Positions 41,710 to 49,826 of a stretch of 64,000 nt of DNA are shown here, piece by piece. Made by a program: the position numbers and the translations under genes. Location: the NCBI RefSeq assembly GCF_039595395.1, contig NZ_JBCNLP010000001.1, positions 682,001 to 746,000 on the forward strand, given 5' to 3'. The notes under the pieces are model-generated. The model was not told the DNA's origin and did no database searches. It was given only the letters and a program-made list of their open reading frames with translations. Source of the stretch: Novosphingobium sp. (lineage in GTDB: Bacteria > Pseudomonadota > Alphaproteobacteria > Sphingomonadales > Sphingomonadaceae). Every line of letters starts with the position of its first letter. Position 1 is the first letter of the stretch.

Positions 41710-42419
41710 GTCGAGGTCCCCGAGGGACAGTTGTAACCCTCGACCGTGACGACCGAGGTGGCGACCAGCAAGCGGTTGCCATTGGCCTGATTGATGAAAT
41801 TGAGCCCGAAAGGCGCCGAGACCGTGGGCCACAGATAGATCAACTGCACGATCACCAGATCGTTCTGGCTGCTGCTCAGCCCGCTGTTGCTGTTGGTGGT
41901 GCCGGTGCAGTTGGAATTGCCATAGCCGGTGCCCGTGCCGGTCAGCACGCCATTGGTGTAGGTGAAATTGGGGGTGGAGATGGTGGGATTGGAGCATCCC
42001 GCCGGCATGATCTGCACATTCACATAGAGACGGTTGCAGACCAGAAAGGGCGGCAGCGAGCCGGGATAGGTCACGCTGTTGCCGCTGGAATCCTTGCCGG
42101 TGATGCCGTTGCAGATGGCATTCTTGAAGTCGGTGGCGCTCATGCCGGTGTAGGCGGTGGAGCCGCTGCCCAGTTGCAATGTCTGGGCCGAACCGGTCAG
42201 GATCAGGCGGCTCGAGGCCTCGACGGCGGTTTCGAGCCCTTCCTGCGCCAGATAGATCAAGGCGATGTGCAGAATGGCCAGAAGCAGCGCGATAAAGGCG
42301 GGGGCGACCATCGCGAATTCCATGATCGGGCCGCCGGTTTCGTCAGCGAACACGCCCGTCCATGGGCGAGTGGACACGCCTTTGGCCACATTCTCCCGAG
42401 GGATGGATCTGCCGATCAA
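41703..42419 (-). CDS. TadE-like protein with Cys-rich C-terminal region
   Basis: 238 residues. ADETGGPIMEFAMVAPAFIALLLAILHIALIYLA (about 26-59) has the TadE Gly-x-x-x-E-F motif and a membrane helix. The extracellular part is rich in Ser, Thr, Asn and Gly and has several cysteines (ICNG, VCNR, GCSN, NCTG, YNCPSGTSTC at the end). First gene of the three-gene Tad-like operon. Confidence 0.87.
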   Translation of the reverse strand: MIGRSIPRENVAKGVSTRPWTGVFADETGGPIMEFAMVAPAFIALLLAILHIALIYLAQEGLETAVEASSRLILTGSAQTLQLGSGSTAYTGMSATDFKNAICNGITGKDSSGNSVTYPGSLPPFLVCNRLYVNVQIMPAGCSNPTISTPNFTYTNGVLTGTGTGYGNSNCTGTTNSNSGLSSSQNDLVIVQLIYLWPTVSAPFGLNFINQANGNRLLVATSVVTVEGYNCPSGTSTC

Positions 42420-42654
42420 TGAAGCGCGCCCCTTTTATCGCGAATTGGGGCCTTTCTACACGGGGGGCATGGTTATTTGATTAAGTGATAGCCCTGTAGA
42501 TTCTACGCAGGAAGCCGGGTTTGGCGGGGCTTTCATGGCCCGGTTGCGGCGGTAAAGAGCCGGTGGTTTCAGTGCTTTGCGTAAAATGCCATATTGGTTA
42601 ACGCTGGGCCTCGCGGAAACCATGTTTTCGTGAGGGTGAAGCAGACATGGCAAA

Positions 42655-42683
42655 GGCCGGAAGAGGGTTAACCTCTTCCGGCC
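42655..42683. terminator. Intrinsic terminator after ohr
   Basis: GGCCGGAAGAGG / CCTCTTCCGGCC, a perfect 12-bp stem with a GTTAA loop, 22 bases after the ohr stop on the minus strand; the T-tract is short (TTTG). The 285 bases from 42420 to 42704 otherwise hold the TadE-like operon promoter and no gene. Confidence 0.75.
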
Positions 42684-42704
42684 CTGCCGGCAGGGGCGAA
42701 GCGG

Positions 42705-43133
42705 TCAGGCGACCGACAGCTCGACCGTGATGTTGCCGCGCGTGGCGTGGCTGTAGGGGCAGATGGTGTCGGCTTCGGCGACCAGCGCCTCGGCGGCGGC
42801 GCGCTCCACGCCGGGCAGGTTGATCGACAGCTTGACAGCCAGACCAAAGCCCTTGTCGGCGCGGGGGCCGATGCTGACGGTGGCCGAAACCGTGGTGTCG
42901 TTGGGAACGCGGGGCAGCTCCTTGTCCTGGCTGGCGGCGAACTTCATCGCGCCCAGGAAGCATGCGGCATAGCCGGCGGCGAAGAGCTGCTCAGGATTGT
43001 TGCCCTGACCGTTGCCGCCCATTTCGACGGGGACAGCCAGCGTGACATCGAGTGCGCCATCCTCGGTGCGGCTGCGGCCGTCGCGGCCTCCGTTGGCGGT
43101 GGCGGTGGTGGAATAGAGGATCTTGCTGGCCAT
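42705..43133 (-). CDS. ohr: Organic hydroperoxide resistance protein (Ohr)
   Basis: 142 residues, OsmC/Ohr family. The two redox cysteines are Cys58 (AGYAACFLGAM) and Cys125 (DTICPYSHATRGN), and the opening KILYSTTATANGGRDGRS is typical of Ohr rather than OsmC. It reduces organic peroxides using lipoylated or dithiol partners. No OhrR gene is adjacent; the divergent neighbourhood holds none either. Confidence 0.95.
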   Translation of the reverse strand: MASKILYSTTATANGGRDGRSRTEDGALDVTLAVPVEMGGNGQGNNPEQLFAAGYAACFLGAMKFAASQDKELPRVPNDTTVSATVSIGPRADKGFGLAVKLSINLPGVERAAAEALVAEADTICPYSHATRGNITVELSVA

Positions 43134-43342
43134 GATGACTGTCCTTTCGTTCGGGGGGTAGAAGGTGTTTAGATCGTGTGCGACCTATATGGATGAGTGG
43201 CGCGCCCATGTCAATAGCGCGCGATCTAATCGCGTGATATTTTTCTTGGGGTGGCGCATCACACGACAAAAGGCGGAAACCCTGTGGGGTTCCGCCCTGG
43301 CCGTCGAAAGAAATGGGGGCAGGATGATGCGCTGTGGCTGCG

Positions 43343-43849
43343 CTAGACAGGCGAGGGGGAGGGGCGCTCGAAAATGGCCGGAGGCACGTTGCGAGTCGTC
43401 ACGCTGCGCATCACGAAGCTGGAGCGGATGCGGGCCACATGCGGCAGCATCGCCAGCTCGCGGCGATAGACCTTGTCGTAATCGTCGAAGGAGCGGACAT
43501 GGACCATCATCATGAAATCCATGTCGCCCGAAATGAAGCTGCAATGGGTGACCGAGGGGCAGCGCACCACCGCCGCCTCGAATTCGTCGAGCACCTGATC
43601 GCTCTGCGACTTCAGCTCGATCGCCACCATCACCATGATGCCCAGCCCCAGCATCGGCATGTCGAGCGCGGCGGTATAGCCCGCGATGGCGCCGCGATCC
43701 TCCAGGATCTTGCGGCGGCGCGCCGCAGCGGTGCTGGACAGATTGACCTGCTCACCCAGCATCACATCCGACATGCGGCCATCATGCGTCAGCGCCCGCA
43801 TGATGCGGAAATCGGTCGTGTCAAAGTCGATATCGGTCTTGTCGGTCAC
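43343..43849 (-). CDS. Lrp/AsnC-family transcriptional regulator
   Basis: About 168 residues from a GTG at 43849, eight bases after a G-rich ribosome site; ATGs at 43879 and 43918 in the same frame would lengthen it to 178 or 191 residues. DNA-binding part: FRIMRALTHDGRMSDVMLGEQVNLSSTAAARRRKILEDRGAI by its key helices; C-terminal RAM domain: VMVAIELKSQ, VTHCSFISGDMDFMMMVHVRSFDDYD. It senses an amino acid or small molecule; the target gene is unknown. Ohr is 210 bases downstream on the same strand. Confidence 0.9.
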   Translation of the reverse strand: MTDKTDIDFDTTDFRIMRALTHDGRMSDVMLGEQVNLSSTAAARRRKILEDRGAIAGYTAALDMPMLGLGIMVMVAIELKSQSDQVLDEFEAAVVRCPSVTHCSFISGDMDFMMMVHVRSFDDYDKVYRRELAMLPHVARIRSSFVMRSVTTRNVPPAIFERPSPSPV

Positions 43850-44045
43850 CAACAAAGCCCCCCTGTTGATGAAATCCATCGCGCGGTGCGTTACAGCCGC
43901 TCGAAAACAGAAGGACATCAGCGAGGGCTGCGCTCAATACGCGTTTTGTGCAGGCCCTAAGTGATTCCACGGGGAAGGAGGCTGGCAGTTTATGAACTCT
44001 GACCATGCATGGTTAACGGGAACTTGTCTGGCCTGAAAGGAGGCG

Positions 44046-44531
44046 ATGACGATGGCGACTGCAATGCCCCCCGTGCCGTCCACGCTGACGCCCTTGCCTG
44101 CGACGTCCATGCCTCCCACGGTCGTGACGCTGACCCCGTGCTGGTATGCGCGCGACCATGCCCCGATGCATCCCCCTCACGAGCTGCAGGCGGGCGAGGT
44201 GGCGCATGACCGCTGCCGCGATTGCCATCGCCCGATCTTCAGCACCGATCTGCGCCGCTGGCACATTGCCGGGGGCTTCAACATGGAGGCCTGGGGCGCG
44301 CCGCGGGTTCAGCCCTGCTTCGCCGTGGTCGATGAGGAGCAGGAGCGGGTGATCGCCCGCTTCCTGATCCGCGACCAGTCCGATGTGGCGCTGGCCTCGC
44401 TGCTCGACCGGCTTTGCGACGATTACCATATCGGCGAGCCCGGCAGCCCGCTGGTGGTGCGCGACTGCCGTCTGCCGGGCCATCTGGCCCAGATGCCTCC
44501 GGCGCCCGAGGGTTACAGCGCGGGTCTTTGA
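44046..44531 (+). CDS. Hypothetical protein with Cys/His cluster
   Basis: 161 residues; AAAGGAGG lies just before the ATG. A proline/threonine-rich start (about 1-30) precedes a segment with Cys32, HDRCRDCHRPIF near 53-64, and later Cys residues, which could form a metal site. The central part (QPCFAVVDEEQERVIARFLIRDQSDVALASLLDRLCDDYHIGEP by its parts) looks folded. I do not recognise the family. The gene stands alone between the Lrp gene and a repeat half. Confidence 0.62.
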   Translation: MTMATAMPPVPSTLTPLPATSMPPTVVTLTPCWYARDHAPMHPPHELQAGEVAHDRCRDCHRPIFSTDLRRWHIAGGFNMEAWGAPRVQPCFAVVDEEQERVIARFLIRDQSDVALASLLDRLCDDYHIGEPGSPLVVRDCRLPGHLAQMPPAPEGYSAGL

Positions 44532-44540
44532 GGCCATTTG

Positions 44541-44590
44541 AAAATCCGGCGAAAGAGCCGGATTTTTGCGGCACCAGCCCATTCCCCCTC
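44541..44590. repeat. AAATCCGGC-family repeat, left half beside nadV
   Basis: AAATCCGGCGAAAGAGCCGG then ATTTTTGCGGCACCAGCCCATTCCCCCTC: the left part of the copy-1/copy-2 element without its own right arm. The missing arm appears in inverted orientation at 46092-46138, on the other side of nadV. Confidence 0.75.
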
Positions 44591-46009
44591 TCAGGCCGGG
44601 AGCGTCTCCCGGCCCTCATGCTGGCGGGCGCGCTGGCGCACCGTGTCGAAATCATGGTGGACCAGCAGGCGCCCGTCGCGCCACACTTCGGTCAGCAAAT
44701 TGTGCCGCCCCTCCAGCGCATCGAGCCGCACGGCGCGCAGCCTGCCCTCCTCCAGCACCACCGCCTGCTGCCCGGCCTTGCTGCGCTTGCCAGGATCGGT
44801 GGCGGGGTCCTTGGCGATGTCGTGCCACACGCCCGCATCGTCGCGCAGCGCATTGGCCTTCATGGCAAAGCGCAGCGTGTCGCGGTTGACCTGCTGAAGC
44901 AGCCCGCCGCCCATGCCGAAAGCGATGTTGTCCACCGCAAAGCCTTCCTCGATCAGGCGTGTGATCAGCCGCTCGATGGTGACGGGGGTCATGCCGTCGC
45001 CCTGAATGACGCGCAGACGCGGATCGAGCAGGCGATAGCGCTTGCTGTTGGTCGTGCCGCCAAAGTGGTCCCACAAGGTGTTCAGCACCCGCAAGGGCGT
45101 CTCCACCGGATCGCCGCTGTCGGGGCGGATCACCAGCGTGCCCTTGTGGGCCAGCACGGCATCATGCAGATCCTCGCCCCAGAGGTGGCCCACGGCGGCA
45201 TCCAGATCATAGCTGTCCGAGACCACCGCGACCATACTGCCTTCCCCGGCGAAATGCTTGAGGATGTTGGCATAGGCCTCACGCTCACGCTCGCGGCCCC
45301 AGGCCGTGATGGTGGAATGCTCGGCGGCGGGGATCGAGAAACCGGCCATGTCGGCGTCGTAATAGCGCCGTGCGGCCAGCAGGGCTTCCATCGTGTCGGT
45401 GCCCATGAAGTTGACCAGATGTGCCATGCCGCCGAGGCCCGCGCTCTCCCCGCTCGAGACGCCGCGCGCGCCGAAATCATGCAGCTTGAAGGGGATCTGG
45501 CCTTCGGGGTCGTCGCTGGTGGTCAGCAGCCCGGCGCGGATGATCGCGCGGCAGTGCCAACTGATCGTCGCGACGGTGGTGGGGTACCAGATGGCGCGCA
45601 GCAGGGCGGTTTCCACAAAGGTCGCCAGCCAGGGCAGTTGCGGATCGGTGTTCTCGACCTGAAGCAGGGGCACGCCGGTGGGGACGATCATCCCCTCGGG
45701 CAGGGCGCTGATCGCGAGTGGCAAATGGCCACGATGCACGCTGACCACGCGGTCCCAGCCCGCGCGGTTGAAGGGCAGGCCGTGCGCTCGGGTGAGGGCC
45801 TGAGCCTCTTCCACATCATGGCGCGTGATGGTGTGGCCCAGAAAATCGATCAGGAAGGGCTGCAGGCCAAGAAACAGGATCTGGTCACTGAAACCGCCGG
45901 GCCGCGCCTCGACATAGGCCGAAAGCGTGCGGGTTTCGGGCGGGTACTGCAGGAAGTGGCTGTGCTTGTAGCTGTCAGTCGAAAGAATAGGATTGGTCAC
46001 GCGCTGCAT
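44591..46009 (-). CDS. nadV: Nicotinamide phosphoribosyltransferase
   Basis: 472 residues. The opening NPILSTDSYKHSHFLQYPP and EARPGG, FLGLQPFL, FHDFGARG-like FKLHDFGARGVSSGESAGLGG, IPAAEHSTITAWG, VVSDSYDL and VIRPDSGDPV are those of the NAMPT/NadV type rather than PncB. It makes NMN from nicotinamide and PRPP, a one-step salvage route. No PncA or NMN adenylyltransferase gene is adjacent. It is bracketed by inverted halves of an intergenic repeat. NadV genes are also carried by phages and plasmids, so transfer is possible. Confidence 0.93.
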   Translation of the reverse strand: MQRVTNPILSTDSYKHSHFLQYPPETRTLSAYVEARPGGFSDQILFLGLQPFLIDFLGHTITRHDVEEAQALTRAHGLPFNRAGWDRVVSVHRGHLPLAISALPEGMIVPTGVPLLQVENTDPQLPWLATFVETALLRAIWYPTTVATISWHCRAIIRAGLLTTSDDPEGQIPFKLHDFGARGVSSGESAGLGGMAHLVNFMGTDTMEALLAARRYYDADMAGFSIPAAEHSTITAWGREREREAYANILKHFAGEGSMVAVVSDSYDLDAAVGHLWGEDLHDAVLAHKGTLVIRPDSGDPVETPLRVLNTLWDHFGGTTNSKRYRLLDPRLRVIQGDGMTPVTIERLITRLIEEGFAVDNIAFGMGGGLLQQVNRDTLRFAMKANALRDDAGVWHDIAKDPATDPGKRSKAGQQAVVLEEGRLRAVRLDALEGRHNLLTEVWRDGRLLVHHDFDTVRQRARQHEGRETLPA

Positions 46010-46091
46010 CCTGCGGCGCCCGTCAGGGGGAAGGAACGGGCGCCGCGATCATAGTCACACTCGGGCGCCGGGGCCAAGTATGGATATGATC

Positions 46092-46138
46092 GCGGGGGAG
46101 AGGGCTGGTGCCGCCAAATTCGGCAAAGTCGGATTTGC
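46092..46138. repeat. AAATCCGGC-family repeat, right half beside nadV (inverted)
   Basis: GCGGGGGAGAGGGCTGGTGC then CGCCAAATTCGGCAAAGTCGGATTTGC. Its reverse complement aligns with the left half at 44541-44590, so the two flank nadV as imperfect inverted repeats of about 45 bases. Confidence 0.7.
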
Positions 46139-46705
46139 TTACAGACGCGGCAGCGTCACCCCGCGCTGGCCCATATATTTGCCCGCGCGGTCGGCATAGC
46201 TGACCTCGCAAGGCTCGTTGCCCTTCAGGAACAGGAACTGGCAGGCGCCCTCATTGGCGTAGATTTTCGCGGGCAGCGGCGTGGTGTTGGAGAACTCCAG
46301 CGTGACATGGCCCTCCCAGCCCGGCTCCAGAGGCGTCACGTTCACGATGATGCCGCAGCGGGCATAGGTGCTCTTGCCGAGGCAGATCACCAGCACGTCG
46401 CGCGGCACGCGGAAATATTCCACGGTGCGGGCCAGGGCAAAGCTGTTGGGCGGGATGACGCAGACCGGCGTCTTGCGGTCCACGAAGGAGTTGGCCGCGA
46501 AATTCTTGGGGTCCACCACGGCGGAATCGACATTGGTGAAGATCTTGAACTCATCGGCCACGCGCGCGTCATAGCCATAGGAGGACAGGCCATAGGAGAT
46601 GATGCCGCCGCCATCGCCATCACGGGTCTGACGTTCAACAAAAGGCTCGATCATGCCGTTTTCGAGGGCCTGCGTGCGGATCCAGCGGTCGGAAAGAATA
46701 GACAT
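46139..46705 (-). CDS. dcd: dCTP deaminase
   Basis: 188 residues. Trimeric dUTPase-like fold: SILSDRWI, SYGLSSYGYDARVADEFKIF, NSFALARTVEYFRVPRDVLVICLGKSTYARCGIIVNVTPLEPGWEGHVTLE by its key parts (GKSTYARCG and PLEPGWEG) and the catalytic-site region NEGACQFLFL. It makes dUTP from dCTP, feeding dTMP synthesis. Length and motifs are those of the mono-functional enzyme. Confidence 0.96.
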   Translation of the reverse strand: MSILSDRWIRTQALENGMIEPFVERQTRDGDGGGIISYGLSSYGYDARVADEFKIFTNVDSAVVDPKNFAANSFVDRKTPVCVIPPNSFALARTVEYFRVPRDVLVICLGKSTYARCGIIVNVTPLEPGWEGHVTLEFSNTTPLPAKIYANEGACQFLFLKGNEPCEVSYADRAGKYMGQRGVTLPRL

Positions 46706-46744
46706 GGCGCGTTCATGGCGGATTGATGCGGGCGGGGCAAGGGG

Positions 46745-47074
46745 TCAGTCTTCGGTGCCGGGCATAGACAGGATTGTCCCCCAGCCAACAAGGTGCATGC
46801 CTTCCTGCAACCGCCACTTGCGACCGACCCGAAGCTCTTGAGCCAGCTCGGGCCTTGCGATCAGGATAAGCTCCAGATCCATGGAAGCGCCCGGTTCCAA
46901 CGTCTGGCCTTCCACCAGATCAATCTTGCCGATGCACATCTCCGGATTGGCAGCATCGGAAAAATTGTGATTGGGGCGATAGCTGATTGGCCCACGTAGC
47001 GCGTTCTGGCGGCCCCCTTCGCGGGAAGGGAGCAGATCGATGCGGGCGAAAAGGCGAAGAGTGACGGAGTCCAT
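46745..47074 (-). CDS. EF-Tu C-terminal-domain-like protein
   Basis: 109 residues from the ATG at 47074, which starts the segment DSVTLRLFARIDLLPSREGG. The pattern resembles the third beta-barrel domain of EF-Tu (F-x-A-x-I-x-x-L-x-x-x-E-G-G-R; YRPNHNF; VEGQTLEPGASMDLELILI). Such single-domain proteins are known but without assigned function. It lies 23 bases after the epimerase gene on the same strand. Confidence 0.75.
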   Translation of the reverse strand: MDSVTLRLFARIDLLPSREGGRQNALRGPISYRPNHNFSDAANPEMCIGKIDLVEGQTLEPGASMDLELILIARPELAQELRVGRKWRLQEGMHLVGWGTILSMPGTED

Positions 47075-47097
47075 GGAGCCCCTCAGATCGGGCGGTC

Positions 47098-48096
47098 TTA
47101 CCTCGCGTGATACTCCCGATACCACCGCACGAAATTGGGCACGCCCACATCGATGCTGGTGGTCGGCTTGTACCCCAGATCGCCCGAGATCGCCTCGATA
47201 TCGGCAAAGCTCTGGCGCGCGTCGCCGGGCTGCATCGGCAGCAGTTCGACCTCGGCCTTCTTGCCCAGCTCGTGCTCCAGAATCTCGACCACCTTCATCA
47301 GATGTTCCGACTTGTGGTTGCCAATGTTGTAAAGGCGATGCGGCTTGGTCGATCCACCCGCCTTTTCCAGCCCATCGTCGGGCGCGGGATTGTCCAGCGT
47401 GGCCATCACGCCGCTGATGATATCGTCGATATAGGTGAAGTCGCGGTACATATCGCCGTGGTTGAACACGGGGATCGGATCGCCCGCCAGAATCTTCTTC
47501 GTGAAGATCCACATCATCATGTCCGGCCGCCCCCACGGGCCATAGACCGTGAAAAAGCGCAGCCCCGTCAGCGGCAGGCGATAGAGATGGGCATAGGTCT
47601 CGCTCATCAGTTCGTCGGCCTTCTTGGTGGCCGCATAGAGGCTGATCGGCTGATCGACGCGATCATCCACGCTGAAGGGCAGCTTGGTGTTGCCGCCATA
47701 GACCGAGGAGGAGGAGGCATAGACCATGTTCTCCACCCCGCGATGCCGCCCGATTTCCAGCAGGTTCAAATGCCCCGCCAGATTGGAAGACAGATAGGCA
47801 TGCGGATTTTCGATGGAATAACGCACGCCCGCCTGGGCGCCCAGATGCACGATCCGGTCGAACTCCAGCCCCTTCAGGCTTTCCACCAGCCCGGCATAGT
47901 CCGAGAAATCCTGCCGCAGAAAGGTGAAGCGGTTGCCGCCCGCCTCTTTCAGCCGCCCGATGCGCGCCTCTTTCAGCCTCACATCGTAATAGGTGTTCAC
48001 CATGTCGACGCCGATCACCGTGTCGCCGCGCGCCAGCAGCCGCGCGATCAGGCTGTAGCCGATGAAACCCGCCGCGCCCGTGACCAGAACCTTCAT
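47098..48096 (-). CDS. NAD-dependent epimerase, UDP-glucuronate 4-epimerase-like
   Basis: 332 residues from the ATG at 48096 (GAAGGG seven bases before). Extended SDR: MKVLVTGAAGFIGYSLIARL (NAD loop), VVGVDMVNTYYDVRLKEAR-type region DTVIGVDMVNTYYDV, SSSSVYGGNTKLPFS, catalytic YAATKKADELM (Tyr-x3-Lys) and RFFTVYGPWGRPDMM. The G-x-D-x-x-N-x-Y-Y-D-x-x-L-K and GPWGRPDMA patterns mark GAE-type UDP-glucuronate 4-epimerases that feed surface polysaccharide. Confidence 0.92.
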   Translation of the reverse strand: MKVLVTGAAGFIGYSLIARLLARGDTVIGVDMVNTYYDVRLKEARIGRLKEAGGNRFTFLRQDFSDYAGLVESLKGLEFDRIVHLGAQAGVRYSIENPHAYLSSNLAGHLNLLEIGRHRGVENMVYASSSSVYGGNTKLPFSVDDRVDQPISLYAATKKADELMSETYAHLYRLPLTGLRFFTVYGPWGRPDMMMWIFTKKILAGDPIPVFNHGDMYRDFTYIDDIISGVMATLDNPAPDDGLEKAGGSTKPHRLYNIGNHKSEHLMKVVEILEHELGKKAEVELLPMQPGDARQSFADIEAISGDLGYKPTTSIDVGVPNFVRWYREYHAR

Positions 48097-48188
48097 GCCC
48101 AACCCTTCGCCTCATGCCATGCCGACCGGCACGACCATCCTGCAAGGCGCGATAGGGGGCAAGCCCTAAGAAATTGATACAGAGGGGA

Positions 48189-48497
48189 TCAGGCCCTCAG
48201 ATCGGCCCACTCCGGATGCCGCGCGAAGGCCACCGCCACATAGGAGCAGGCCGGAACGATCCGCGCGCTTTCGTCTCTGGCATCAGCGATCAGCGCCTCG
48301 ACCAGCCGGGCCGCGATGCCGCGGTTGCCGATGGCGGAGGGGACCAGTGTATGGTCGGCGATCCAGATCGGGCCTTCCTGTGAGGGGGCGTTTTGCCATG
48401 TCAGCAGTCCGGTGGCCTCGTGGCCATCGAGATGAGCGCGGTACTCGCCCCCGTTGGGGGTGAGGTGGCGGGTGATGGTGAGGGCTTCGTCGGTCAT
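48189..48497 (-). CDS. Small GNAT-like (YjdJ-type) N-acetyltransferase
   Basis: 102 residues. The short GNAT variant: YRAHLDGHEATGLLTWQ, IWIADHTLVPSAIGNRGIAARLVEALIADAR (acetyl-CoA loop GNRGIA) and VPACSYVAVAFARHPEWADL, whose C-P/A-C-S-Y-V and W-x-D-L are typical of YjdJ/GTL relatives. Substrate unknown. Divergent from ltaE across a repeat. Confidence 0.87.
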   Translation of the reverse strand: MTDEALTITRHLTPNGGEYRAHLDGHEATGLLTWQNAPSQEGPIWIADHTLVPSAIGNRGIAARLVEALIADARDESARIVPACSYVAVAFARHPEWADLRA

Positions 48498-48529
48498 GTC
48501 AGGGATGTAGGAAGGGGTTTAAGGAAAAG

Positions 48530-48795
48530 AAGATGCGAGGGGGGAGTCTTTGGTGGGTCGCATGTCTCAAGAGACATGCTCCGGGCCCTCGCGCTCCCAG
48601 AACGTCTTCCGACGATAAGATGGTGGCGCCCGACCGTCGCACCCGGACTATCCACCTGCTCAACCTAAGGCGCCGCAGGCTTTAAGACATTCTGCCTGCG
48701 GCGCGGCAAACTAAGCCCAAGGCCGAACCGGATGCGCAACGTAGACATTAATGGGAGCGCGAGGGTGTAACACCCTCGCATTCTCTCTTTCTTCC
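48530..48795. repeat. 220-bp intergenic hairpin repeat, copy C
   Basis: GATGCGAGGGGGGAG to the left and CCCTCGCGCTCCCAGAACG close the left hairpin; the inner pair is GGCGCCGCAGGC / GCCTGCGGCGCG; the right end is GGGAGCGCGAGGGTGTAACA then CCCTCGCATT. Shares ACGTCTTCCGACGAT with copy D. It fills most of the 327-base gap between the divergent GNAT and ltaE genes, unlike the other copies, which lie between convergent genes. Confidence 0.85.
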
Positions 48796-48824
48796 CTGCC
48801 TTATTCCCCTTATCGCTCACCCCC

Positions 48825-49826
48825 ATGCAGTTCCTCTCCGACAACGCCGCCGCCGTTCACCCCGCCGTTTGGGAGGCGATGAAGGACGCCGACGCGCCTC
48901 AGCCGCCCTATGACAATGACAGCCTGTCCCAGGCGCTGGACGAAGCCTTTTCGGCGCTGTTCGGCCGCTCGGTCAGCGCGATCTGGGTGGCCAGCGGTAC
49001 GGCGGCCAACTGCCTTGCGCTGGCGACGATGGTGCAGCCCTATGGCGCCGTGGTGTGCCACCGCGACGCGCATATCGAGAATGACGAGGGCGGCGCGCCG
49101 GGCTTTTTCACTCATGGCGCCAAGCTGCTGCTGGCCGATGGCGAGAACGCCAAGCTGACGCCGGACAGCATCAGCGCCGTCACCGGCCCGATCCGCCGCG
49201 ACGTGCATCAGGTCTGGCCGCATGCGATCTCGATCACACAGGCGACCGAAGCTGGCTGCGTCTATCAACCGCAGGAGGTCGCCGCGATCGGCGCTCTGGC
49301 GCGGGCGCAGGGGCTGAAGCTGCATATGGATGGCGCGCGCTTCGCCAATGCCGTGGCCTATCTGGGCTGCACCCCGGCGGCGGCGAGCTGCGAGGGGGGC
49401 GTGGATGCGCTGTCCTTCGGCTTTGTGAAGAACGGCGGGATGAGCGCCGAGGCGCTGGTCTATTTCGACCTCGATCTGGCCGCCGACGTGAAGTTCCGCC
49501 GCAAGCGCGCGGGCCATCTGCAGAGCAAGGGCCGCTTTCTGGCCGCGCAGATTCTGGCGATGCTGAAGGGCGACCTGTGGCTGGCCAATGGCCGCGCCGC
49601 CAACGCCGCCGCCGCGCAAATCGCCAGCGGCGTTGCGGACCGCCTGCTCTATCCGGTCGAGGCCAATGAGGTCTTCCTGCGCCTGAGCGCCGCCGAGCGC
49701 GACACTCTGCGCGCGCAGGGTTTCGGCTTCTACGACTGGGGGGCGGATGGCGCGCGCTTCGTCACCGCCTGGAACGCGCAGGACGAGCATGTGACCGCGC
49801 TATCCCGCGCTCTGGCCGCGCTGTGA
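48825..49826 (+). CDS. ltaE: Low-specificity L-threonine aldolase
   Basis: 333 residues, fold type I PLP enzyme. MQFLSDNAAAVHPAVWEAM replaces the usual F-x-S-D-N-x opening; ASGTAANCLAL binds the cofactor phosphate; LHMDGARFANAVAYL carries the PLP Asp/Arg; SFGFVKNGGMSAEAL carries the Schiff-base Lys. It cleaves threonine to glycine and acetaldehyde. The stop overlaps the DMT transporter start (GTGA), so the two are co-expressed. Confidence 0.92.
   Translation: MQFLSDNAAAVHPAVWEAMKDADAPQPPYDNDSLSQALDEAFSALFGRSVSAIWVASGTAANCLALATMVQPYGAVVCHRDAHIENDEGGAPGFFTHGAKLLLADGENAKLTPDSISAVTGPIRRDVHQVWPHAISITQATEAGCVYQPQEVAAIGALARAQGLKLHMDGARFANAVAYLGCTPAAASCEGGVDALSFGFVKNGGMSAEALVYFDLDLAADVKFRRKRAGHLQSKGRFLAAQILAMLKGDLWLANGRAANAAAAQIASGVADRLLYPVEANEVFLRLSAAERDTLRAQGFGFYDWGADGARFVTAWNAQDEHVTALSRALAAL

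Noticed and set aside
47098..47536. Extension of the EF-Tu-like frame upstream of 47074
   Set aside because: It runs antiparallel in codon sense through the epimerase gene in another frame and is not protein-like; the ATG at 47074 begins the fold.
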